64,000 bases of DNA, taken from Klebsormidium nitens (taxonomy: Eukaryota > Streptophyta > Klebsormidiophyceae > Klebsormidiales > Klebsormidiaceae). This document shows, piece after piece, positions 10,801-21,400 of this stretch. Below the pieces are notes generated by a model. That model ran no database searches and was not told the origin of the DNA. It was given only the letters and a program-made list of their open reading frames with translations. The position numbers and the translations under genes were made by a program. How positions within the stretch are numbered: position 1 is the stretch's first letter; each line of letters opens with the position of its first letter. The DNA lies in assembly GCA_000708835.1 (NCBI GenBank), contig DF236962.1:124001-188000 (forward strand), written 5' to 3'.

Positions 10801-13800
10801 CCGGCCGCTTTTCGGTGACCTTGCGTCGGGGGCCAAGCTTCACAGCCGTGGGGGTGGGCGCGTCGTGAGTCGCCTCCGGAGGTTGATCTTCAGGAAAAGA
10901 GGGAAAGGTCTGGTTAGCGCTTGCTTGAGTTGGTGGTGCTGATCTAGAGTGAGGTGCGGTGGAAGCAGGGTCATAATTCTGTCGTTCTTATTCCTAGTCG
11001 CCTTCAATATCAGAAGCTGTTGTCAATTGCCCAGAAATCGAAATCAAGTTCCGACGAGCCGCAATCTATTTGAAGACTGGTCGACAAGTCCAACCTCAAG
11101 CGGACGTCTATAAACCTATTCCGTTCAATCAAATTCCACCTACGTTCGACCAGACTTGAATCAGACTCCCACCTTGATCATCTTCTGGTGCACCAAAGTC
11201 TGCAACCATCGCGTTGTCGGCCCCGCCATTCTGCACCTTTGTCGCCGCCCCGCCGCTGCCGTTTTCTAGAGCGCGGCCTCCCAAGGTGCCCTCCCTTACA
11301 GTATTGGTTGATGGGACGGGCTGGGGGGCATACGGGTTCTCTTCGAGCTGCAATGCAAGAGGTGACGAGTTCTTACCAACTACTTACGACACCTTGGAGA
11401 CTCGTAGAATGTTTTCAGCTGTCTGAAGAGGGTGTTTGAGCAGAACTCAACTGTCTTTTCCACTTTTCCACTTTTTCCAGGGATTGGAGGTCGCCATCAA
11501 TAAAGACGAAGTGTTTGCATGTCTGAAAAAGTTACATGTTTCAACACCGCCTTGTTTTTGCTTCCCCATGTCGCAGACTTGCCTAAGATCTTGAAGAGAA
11601 AGATGGATCATGCGATGGTGGTTAGAGGCGACCAAGTTTACTTGGCTTCTTGCAAAAACCGAACTCGTTCAAAGAAAATGTGCTTCAAGAAGACTACAAC
11701 CTACTATAATATGATTGACTCAGGCTGCCTTTTGCGGTCGTCAACGAAGTCTGGACGGGTTTTCCTCAAGCCCCACTTTGCACCGCTTATCTGATAAAAC
11801 CACCTCGGATAGAAACAGCACATGCAGCAGCAGATACGTCGGACTTGCCCGGGCAAAGTTGGCTGTTCTTCACAGCACCTCGGGGGTGTTGAGCTCCAAA
11901 AAAGATGATTCGAGCAGACTTCTGCCAGAACAACGGATGCCAAACACTCACCCGCTTAAGCGTCGTTGTTGTTGGCATGTGCTGTGTAGCCGTATCCAGG
12001 AGCGCCTTTAAGTCGTTCAAGACGTTGTCAACTGGGTGCTTCTCCAGGAGCTTCTCCAGAGCCGCTTCGCGGTGTTTCTTGGCAGTGGACTGCGATACCA
12101 GCAAAGGGAGAATGTCAGCCTCAAGGCACAGGACAAGCTTAGACGTGTTGGAAAAAGGCTAGCCAGAGGGAAACGTTTGGTGCTTGAGATCCAGGGGGGA
12201 TCATGATCCAAGAGATCACGAACCTAGACCGGAAGCAATTGGACGATTTACGACTTGTTTATGTCGATAAAGCTCGTAAAGGATATAAGCACTGGGCAGG
12301 TTACTAGCCATGAAACCGCCATTTTGGCAAAGAAGATGGTGCTGAAATCCGAGAAACAAGGAGCATCAGGATTGTCTTTCAAGCAGTGATTGTCTCCAGT
12401 TGCCCCTAAGTATTTGTCCAAGTGGTTGTGTGCAAGAAGCACAGGTGATCCCCCCAAATGGAGGCTACATCACAACATGGAGCAGAGTCAAAAATGGATG
12501 GCAAGTGTTGATCGCCCTTCACCAGGTGGTTTTGAAAACCCTAGCATCTTGGTTATATTAGGGTTTTGTGTCCCTGACCTGTAGCACTGTCTTCAGGTCG
12601 TCATGGGCAGCTTTTGCAGCTTCCGACTGGTCTTCCTCGTTCCCAAAGAGCTGGGTCACGCAGTTGGCAAAGCCCTTCCAGTTCCTGCGGGATGAGCCTT
12701 CTTCACCCTTCAGGATGCTGATACAAACCTGCAATAATGGGGTTGTACAACGTTCAAGATACAGATTGGAGCTGAACCAGAACGGCATTTCTGCTGCAGC
12801 AATTGGCCTACCAGATGGAGAATGATGGATTGGTTGTCTGCTCATTTGTACCGCTCATCGCTTGCGAATTAGGGTTTTGCCGCTAGGGTTAAACCCTACT
12901 TGCATCGATCCTCCTTTTAACATGCACTTTGGCTGAAATAGATGTCCTTTCTTGGATTGTCGGTATACGATGAGATGTCTAGTTTAGGGTTTAGGAAATG
13001 CGTATACTTTCAACAGACTTAGGGTTTTAGGGTTAGCGCGAGCATTAGGGCAACGTCTACGGTAAAGGAAGAGCAAGTCTTGCAGCATGCTGGTGCAGAC
13101 ATTGGTAAATGTGGACAGACCCAATGCCAAAGTTTATCCTTTTTCTGTATTAGGGCTTTGGGGGGAATAGATGAGCTTCTGAGAAGCAGAACCGGAATGC
13201 ACCAACAAAGCAATGCGCTACGTCCTATTTTTCCAGACTTCATCCTACGATATGTGCATGCAAGTAGGGACTATGACACCTGGGGCAGACAAATATACCA
13301 GAAGATTGATGATTTTTAGAACCATTTGAGAAAGCGCTGAGCTGCCTGAAGTCAATGCAGTACCGAAAACAAAGAACCGGCGCACTTACCTGCAGCTTGA
13401 CTTCTGACGTCAGCGAATCCGTGTTGTCTTCCCCACCCAGCTGGGGGACGGCCAGAAGCTTGACTAGCTGGAGCACAGCCCCAGGCACTCTGCCCCCCTG
13501 CAAAACGTCCCGGAGCAGGTGCAGCGCAAACCGCTGCTTCAACAGGAGGGGCGCAGCGTCCAGAACCTCCGCTGGGATCTGACAGGCTGGAAAGGGGAGA
13601 AAAAGGATGTTTTGCTTCTGTGCCCGTCTTACCAGTTGGTAAACCAGTTTTGCTTCTGTTGTTGGAAAATAGAAGTCCTCTGTGCATGTGAGGAGATGGC
13701 CCGCAAGCCTAGGCTGGTGCATTGTGTTGGGCAACGGAATCTGGTTGCCGGAAGTGGCAGCAGGTGATAAGCTACAGCCGCCTGCTAATGTCTGCCAGAT

Positions 13801-14215
13801 TCTGAGACATGAAGGCGACCGTCAGCATACACTCACATCAAAAGGCTAATAAGTATGGAGCGACAGACTAGATATGGACGTCGGGCTTACAATTGCACGT
13901 TACTATCCAGTTCGTCCAACCTTTTTGAGAAAGAAAAAGTAGGCGGGCAGCAGCCCAAATGTGAATGTCACATGATCTGGTTCACCATCTCTCTGGGACT
14001 GATCTGAGATTGTGGATGAAGTCAGCGCTGCTCCACAAGAGCTCCTTCCACAAAGAGAGACTGGGGGACATCAGGACGATCGGCTTTGATCGCTTGAACG
14101 TAGGGAATTGCCTCAGACCTTGTATCAGCTCCAATGAGGTGTCCCCCTCCGCCAGGAGCTCCTCCAGTACCCATGCTTTTGGGTCCGGGCCCATGCCCGC
14201 CTTCTCCAGCATCGC
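7861..14215 (-). CDS. TRF-like protein: AT-hooks, PHD-like zinc finger and C-terminal Myb/telobox domain
   Basis: Minus-strand exons: about 14215-14090 (borders unsure), about 13580-13390, 12728-12579, 12089-11952, 11347-11173, 10887-10298, 10111-9727, 9258-9132, 8887-8591, 8424-8364 and 8028-7861 (stop TAG). Phases agree from 12728 to the stop. The N-terminal exons encode amphipathic helices (WVLEELLAEGDTSLELIQGL; LLLKQRFALHLLRDVLQGG). Exon 10887-10298 holds AT-hooks (KRGPGRPRIHPKP, KRPRGRPRVYENG). Exons 10111-9727 and 9258-9132 form a PHD-like finger in which all eight ligands are Cys (WCCLC, LLLCTGC, CYAC, YICPLC). The last two exons form a Myb domain (RYWSDEEIKRLK, then IPWEAI) ending in the telobox signature VDLKDKWRNL. 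Family knowledge: plant TRFL proteins bind telomeric repeats, and a related Arabidopsis class couples a Myb-like domain with a RING/FYVE/PHD-type finger. A nuclear DNA-binding role is inferred. The true start codon was not located. Confidence 0.85.
12553..13045. repeat. Cluster of telomere-like TTAGGG/TTTAGGG motifs in TRFL introns
   Basis: Short interstitial motifs on the plus strand: TTAGGGTTTT at about 12558 and 12869, CTAGGGTTAAACCCTA at about 12884, TTTAGGGTTTAGG at about 12983 and TTAGGGTTTTAGGGTTAG at about 13019. They flank the exon at 12579-12728. Matching sequences (AAACCCTA) are known as telo-boxes when found in plant promoters. Confidence 0.7.
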
Positions 14216-15444
14216 GGCTCAGCGAGCGCGTCGGCAATTTGTACTCCCACGTTCTCCTTTGGTCGAAGTTCTTGCACTGGCTTTCTCTGATGCCCCGGTT
14301 GAAACCGGTCTTTTGACAGTCTGTCTAAATTTAGAAGATGCAAACAACGAAGTAGGTACTCCTGTAGCGCCGGCCTCTCAACCCCGAAAGCCAATGCCAA
14401 GCAGTTCAAAAGGAACGCAGGTGGAGCGCACCGTGACAACAAACGCCCGCGCCCTCGTCAGGCCCAACGGCCAACCTCTAGCAGCTAGCTACCTACCGTA
14501 TGCTTCAAGTTCAAGTTGAAGTTCAGGACTCGCCAAGTTCAAGTTCCAAGCGAAGCGTTCGTACAAATTACAATTTCAAATAACTTTCAAACCGAGCACA
14601 GTTCGATCATCCATCGACGGTAGAGATGCTCACATATATTAGTGAGCCTTAGCCGTTCATAGATCAGTATCACTTACGGACGGCTGGATTTTGTGTCTAA
14701 CGTCAGCCTGCCACCTGGATGATGCATAAGTGCCAGCATACGGTGAGCCGTCCGATGGACAGTTCCATGATTTGCTCAATCTAAACCGTGATGTCAAAGC
14801 TGCCTCCCCCGGGTCAAACCAATGACAAAACTCCTGCCGAAACAGCAGCCGGCAAACCTTTTCCACCGTTACAACAGATCCAAACCCCCGGGGCTCCAAC
14901 TTGTGCGAGGCTAGGGTTTGAGCGCTCGCGCGCGTCGATCCGAGTCCATGCACGCCTGAACGGTTTCCCTGCACGGGGTGTACTGCACTGTCACAGGAGA
15001 TGATGACAAAATTTGCACAAGCTCCGTTTGGCAGAAGGTGAAAGGACGCGCTGTGGCTCTGACATCTTTGCAAGTTGCAATTGTGCAAACCTGCCAGGAG
15101 CAACTTGGGAAAGGATGCAATCCTGCGCTATCATGGGTGCCCAGGTGGGACGCAGGTGGGCAGAAGGGCAGAAGGTTGCAGGAGGGGTTCTGCATTGAGA
15201 AAAACGCATCTACCTAGGTGAAGGATTTGGGGGTTTTGCAGAGGTTTCAAAGTTTCCATGCTCGCGTTTGGTGACCAGCTGTAGCAGCCAGCTGTTTTTG
15301 AAACCATCAAATCAAGTTAGGGGTTTGTGTAGCATTTCTTAGCATGCTAAAGCCATGCGGTAGTTTGGCACCTCAAAAGGTGCAAGGAGGTGAGGAACAG
15401 ACTGATTACATCATGGGTTGAAGTGGAAGGGAGCGGATGCGCGC
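14216..15444. promoter_or_regulatory. Divergent promoter region between TRFL and CEP164
   Basis: The TRFL gene reads leftwards and CEP164 reads rightwards, so this 1.2-kb interval must carry the start signals of both, plus any 5'-most TRFL exon. A hydrophobic minus-strand frame at 14442-14330 could be such an exon, but its borders are unclear. A degenerate cluster of CAAGTT repeats lies at 14505-14545. Confidence 0.45.
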
Positions 15445-15448
15445 ATGA
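15437..15448 (+). promoter_or_regulatory. Minimal upstream ORF overlapping the CEP164 start (ATG CGC GCA TGA)
   Basis: A three-codon frame ends in TGA that overlaps the chosen CEP164 start in an ATGA arrangement. If this start is used, initiation would depend on leaky scanning or reinitiation. The second in-frame Met of CEP164, eight codons on, is an alternative start. Confidence 0.35.
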
Positions 15449-18400
15449 TTGCACGCGCAAGAGGGATGTCAAGGGCAGGGGACAGTGTCATTTTGGAGGA
15501 GCAGCTGGATGAGAATTACGAGCCTAATCATGAAGGTGAGTTGGTTGGAAGGTCTTCTGTTTCATGAGTTTCCTGGTTTGCATCATTGTGACGTCTTGTA
15601 ACTCTGTCCGTCTTGAAGTTTCATCAAGTTCTGCTTTGCAGCTCTGGTAATATCTGAATACACCCGTTTATTTGTTTGCACTCTCTATTGTTTTTCTGTT
15701 GTTGTCTTTTTTTCGCTCTTTGCGAGATTGCTCCCCTTCTTCAGCAGTTTCTGCCATCAAGAAAGGTGAAGGTGAAGGTGAAGGAATGAAACAACCTACT
15801 TTTGCTCAAAGTCAAGCCCTGAGAAGTTGGAACATCCAGTCTCCAGTCCGAGTTCCAGGAAAGCTTTATTGAAATGGTGCCCTACTGTTTGGTGCGTTTG
15901 GCAAAAGGAGGCATCAACAGAATGTCTGGCGTGGCGTCGCACTAAGAACTTCTTCAAAATTGGCAGCCGCTATACATCACCTCTTCTCCCTTATCCTTTG
16001 TGGGTCATGTCTTCAAATGCAGAGAGGGCAACTGGCTATGGTCTTGGCTTGCAGTTGGTTTGTCGGTTGATCCATATCAACAGCATCCAGCATTCAGCTT
16101 ACTTTGTCAGCTGTAACGCCCATAGCTTTGGTGATTAAGAGAGCGTTCTCGTTGGAAATTGTTTGAGCTTCTCCGGGGGCAAAGCAGACACTTGCCTTGT
16201 CGTCAACAAATTGGGCCCAGTTAAAAGTCCAAGAAGGGAAGGGCAAGGGAAAGTGAGAATACTCTGGTTTTACACCGAAGAATGCTCCTGAATAGGAGCC
16301 CCGGCGTTTTTTAGGGTGGCACGAATTGATGTGCAAAAACCGTTTAGCTGGCACTACTTATGAAGTTGCCACATGTTTAGTGCCTTCAGATTTCTGCAAT
16401 CATATAGCATCTGTTGCTCGGGCATTGATTTTGGAGCGACTTCCGACACCTGGAGTGATAGGGGGCACCTGACACTTCTCAACTGTTTAGTGACTAGCCC
16501 CCCTCTGGGACATTAAGCTAGTTTCAATCACACCACTTTTGACACCTGTGAAACCGGACGACTGTCTTGATCAGTTCTCCAAGGAAGCTAGGAAGATTGC
16601 TATGGGTTCCTCTCACCAAAAGCAGCGCTTAAGCATTTTATGTGATTCGCCCATTCTTATGTCAATTGGTGCAAGCAATCAGGGCAACTAGCAGCAGGGT
16701 TTCTGTCGTCAAGCATGGTGCATCGCTCAATGTCACAATGAACAAGATGGCAAGAGTCATGCCTTCGTCTGGCAGCAAAGATGGTTGTGTGGGTGGCGGG
16801 GGTGACATCAGCGGGTTTGGCTACTTGTGTAGCGCCAGCAAATCTAGCCGCGTTCTGTGGAGCCATTTTGCTTTTTAGGGTTTTCAAAATGTTAAAAGCC
16901 GACTGCCTGATGCCCCACTTCATCTCTGTTGCAAAGCATATTGTGGATGGAGAAGAATGTTGTCCCCTCGAGCGTGTTTTGTGGGCAGACTCTCCAATCA
17001 AGCCATAGACCAATCGCCTTCAAAACAATTTTGCTACGTGAACTTGGCGGGTTGCAATGCACTTCCTCACAGGGTCACAGATATATCTTTTCTTCTTGTT
17101 GCAGGTGCAGTTTATCACCTTGCAGAGTCACGTTTGCATACCTTTCTCTTTTCCTCGCTGACATTTGTGAGCTCTTCAGATGGCTACAGAAGGGACGTAT
17201 CAACAGCTGTAATCTGACTTGCAGAAAAGACGCAACTCACGAGAGTACTTTCGTCTTGTTGCAGAGATCCTGGAATACGCAAAATGGCTGGGGATGGACG
17301 TACAGCGCGAGCCGGATCTTGTGTGGATTGCACGGGAGGGCCTCAAGGCGCCGCTGCCCGAGCACTGGAAGCCCTGGTCCGTGACCACTCTTTCTCGCTC
17401 CGCTTGCCATCATTCTCCTCGCTTCATTGTTGATCACTGTCACATAACATGAAACCCTTCAAAGTCTGATTCGTGACTAAACTATCGTGTGCCAGTGGTG
17501 TAATCAAGAGTCACAAACCCTGCAAGGAAAGGGTTGAGTTGGCAAATATGGCGCTCAAAGACTGGAGAGAGGCTCTTTGTATGAATCGGCAAGATGATCT
17601 CAGGACCTGGTGGAGCAGCTCAGTGCTTGACTCTGATTGCTTGTGGTCCTATGCCACCTGAGGATCTACGCTGTCTCTGTTTGTTGTATGGTTGCATGGC
17701 CATCTAAGTCAGCGTGAAGTTGTCAGCATTGAGGTCTGCACTTGGCCAGACCACTGCCTTACTGCCGCTTCCTGCCTACTCCTCTCCCCAGCAGTGTGAC
17801 AGTCATTCCAGAAAGTAAAGATCCTGACTTGCCAGAGTCTCAGATTCTGGGACTTCTTTTAAACGTCAGCGCGTGCTGTTAACTCTTGCCGCATCCCACA
17901 CAACAACATCAGCCCCCCCAAGTTTTTCAAATTGTGTACCGAGACCTCAAAGCTCACGGCCATACCGTCTCCGTAAGCCTGAAATTTTACAGCTTCCTGA
18001 TCTCCGCTCGTCTGCAGCCGCATGCCCGACAACGACATCTACTACTTCAACTTCCAGACGGGGGAGAGCACGTGGGACCACCCTTGCGATGATTACTACC
18101 GAAAGCTTTATGCGGAGGAAAAGAGGAAGCACGACTGGCACCTGCAGCGCGGCATGGCCCCCACAACTGCACCGGTATGCCGCTTCCTCCTTAGCAGAAC
18201 TTTGAAACCTGGAGTCGAGTTCTAGGCGGCCCTTAGAGGTGCTGAATTCTCTTCTTTCAGAGTTTGTAGATCTCGAGATTAAGGTCATGCATCACTTCTC
18301 ACCAGCAGACCTGATCATGTAGAGGCGTGTGGGGAGAGTCAGCACGAGAAGTCAAGTGGACATTAGCAGGGTTGTGGGCGGAAGAAGAGGAAGAAGAGGA

Positions 18401-21400
18401 CGCACGTATGCAATCCATGTGAAGCAGAAAGGAAGCAGAAGTTTTTTGTGTGGTCGGATCAGCGGGCTATAAAGAGGGGGTTGTCTTGTTTGAGGGCATC
18501 TGTACTTCTCTTCATTGTGCCCGGAGGGGACCCACTTCAGAGCAGCTGAAGCCTTCTTCCTGTCGTCTTGAGTAAGCACCGGTTGGCTCTTAAGGTCATG
18601 ACCATACGTGGTCAGGCTAAAACGCTCAAATCTTAACGCCCAAAGTCCAAAATACCAAGCTTTTGAATGGTATTCGAACATTGGAACCCGGATGTGCAAC
18701 CCTTGCAGCCGCAAGGACGGGGCCAGGGCGGCGAATCGGCCCGGAAACGGCTCCCCGCTCTCCCCCCCGAGTATGCCGGACACATGGAGGGTCCGCCGGC
18801 CCCCCGAGGATTTGATGAGAACCGCTCTCCGGAGATGCGATGGAACGGAGACATGAGGCCGCGCGCGGCGCAGGTGCGCACTTTTGCTACTAAACGCTTT
18901 ACAAGAATTGAAAGCATTTCTTGTATATCTGGCGATCCTGCTTATACTTTCTGTGCCACTTAAGTGAGACTTCTTCGTTTGACGTTTGGGTGTTGGTGCA
19001 AGAGGGATCTTGGTGAAGCTTATCATTGCAGGTTTCAGGATTCGTGCATGCGTCAGGGTGGTGTTTCCTCTGAGACATTTGGACTTCTAGATAGGCGACT
19101 GTGGCAATGTGCCATCGGCAATGGACAAATGCATAGTCTTGTAGCGCTGCTTAATCAGCAAGTAGCGGTTTCATTGGGGCGTTTTGCCTACGAAATAAGG
19201 CTAGCACATATCAAGTCGATGGCGGTCCTGATGTTCCCATGGCAAGACTTCAGACCACAACCCGCCCTTGCCTCTTTGCAACGCCAAATAGGCTTCACTG
19301 TGCTGAACAACGAGGCGGGATCCGGCAAAGCAACCACACGAATTTCGTTTGCAGGACGGAACTCCCCAGTCGTTGCGGCGCATGCCTGGAACCGGCGAAG
19401 GCCCCGGGGGGTCGCACGTGCGGCCCAGAATCATGTCTCCTCCGCTGCCCACGTCCGTGCTGGTTCCCAAGTATGAGCTATACGGGCAGCGGCAGGCGGC
19501 GGAACGGGCGTCGAGCACTCCCCCAACATTTGGCAAAGGTGACCGCCTGAGGGGAGGCAGAATATGATGATGTCAGCAGTCACAGAGAACAACCCGGGTG
19601 ATGGGGAGCTTTCCTCTACCTTTCGGTCATCATTGCAGCATTCGCTTCTTCCCAATGAAGACCCGTACGTTGCTCTGCCGGCCAGTATCTTCCTTCCGAA
19701 TGCTCGCCACCGACCTTTCTTTGGGATGCCGAATCTAGAACCGTATAAGACACATACTTCCCACGTTACACCCTGTAGGCGGGGCTGGAAATCTCTCTCA
19801 CTCCAAAATCTGGACTTGTACTTGCAATCGTGAGCCTACTCACATCCTGAAAAAAGCTCGCGTATGCTTCGTTCGGTACGCCTTCCTCTTGCTGTACACA
19901 ATTGGTACCGTTGTTGCGTTCTCCCTTATCGACTTCTGGGCTCTCTTGCTTGTCTAGGAGACGAAGAGTGGGGCCGCGACGCCCGCCCCCCCCCTGCCCA
20001 TCCCGGGGCTTTTCAGCAGTCGTCCCCCCTGACGCAACGCTCCATCTCCAGCACCCCCCGAGTCTCAAACAGCACCCCCAACTCTCTTAACCGTGGCGGG
20101 GGGAAGCAATGGGTGCAACCTCAGACGCAACCTCAGACCCCCCGTGCTAGCTCATCCATGGGGAACTCCCCGTACCATGGCGCTTCCCCCACCCAGACTT
20201 CTCTCCGCAATGGGGGGGTCGTTGCGGACTGGTCTGACAGTGAAACCAGTGACGAGGAAACGCACCCTGCGAGGGGGGGTTCTTTTGGACAGGTGGGCTC
20301 TTGGAGCCTCACGCTACAGAGCATGTTGTAATGCTGAAAGGCTTCCCAATGCTGTTTCGAAGGATTATGCTCCTCTACGGTGGATGGCTTGGGGTTTGGT
20401 CGGAGTCTGAAATTGTGCACGATCCCAGTGACGTCAACGATCATCAATTTGTGAGTCACCGCTGCAACGAATCAAGTCGAGTCAGAGCGTCCGTTGAGCT
20501 CTTCATCGCCTGGTTTGTTACCACTATTACAGGGAGTCTGAAGCGCTCTGGTTCCGCTTATCCTTCCTCTGTCGAGTGTACATTCTAAGTGTCGGAGTGG
20601 ATCCAACTGGAGGCTGGTCACTCCCATTGCACAGAAGAGCCATCCTGCTCAAGATGTGAGCTACCCGGGCAAACAAACTAAAAATCTCAACCGGCAGAAT
20701 CACCTGCTCAACCGGCAGAATCACCTGCACCGGACCCAAACCCACGTTAACCACCAAACTAACCCTACCCGTATCCCGAACGCCTATCCTAAGTGAAATG
20801 GCTCTTGAGTGTAATGGGAGTTACCAGAGTTCCAACTGGTCGTGACGCGAGAAGCTCTGCTTCCGGCTGCAAAGCACTGCTAATGTCCCCCGGCTTTTCC
20901 ATTTTACAGTCGGAGCAAAAGCGGCAGCCCAGCAAGGCGCCCGCGAGCGCCAACCCCGACGAGCACATCGTGAAGGCGCAGGAAGCCGCGTACCGGCGCG
21001 AGTTTTTGGCGCGGCAGAGGCAGGAGCGAGAGGAGTGGGAAATCGACGTGCGGCAAAAAGAGCGTGTGGCGCGCGAGGAGTGGGAGACCGACATGATGAA
21101 AGACACCGACAAGTGGAAGGTGGGTAGTTAAAGTTCCAGTGTAAGAGCCTCCGACCTCATTATTGCGAATTCACAAGCTACGCTTCTATTCTCAGATGTC
21201 AATGTGGAACGCCGACGACGTCATGCTTATGCTGCGAATACATGGGTTCTCAGCTAGACTGACCAGAAACTTCTTGAATCTGAATATCTGAAACGTTTCC
21301 GGAACTCAGTCCACCGCTTTTCAGGGACGACAATCGACTTTGAAAAGGTTTCGGGTTCTGCTTCGCGCTCCAAGCAGTGAAACGTGCGTGCTTCGCACTT

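Noticed and set aside
14330-14442. Hydrophobic minus-strand frame as an extra TRFL exon
   Set aside because: Helical pattern is plausible, but there is no start codon and no clear pair of splice sites.
21190-21220. Possible decayed copy of CEP164 exon 8 start
   Set aside because: The match (CAG, ATG, a few GAC/GACG words) is too short to separate from chance.
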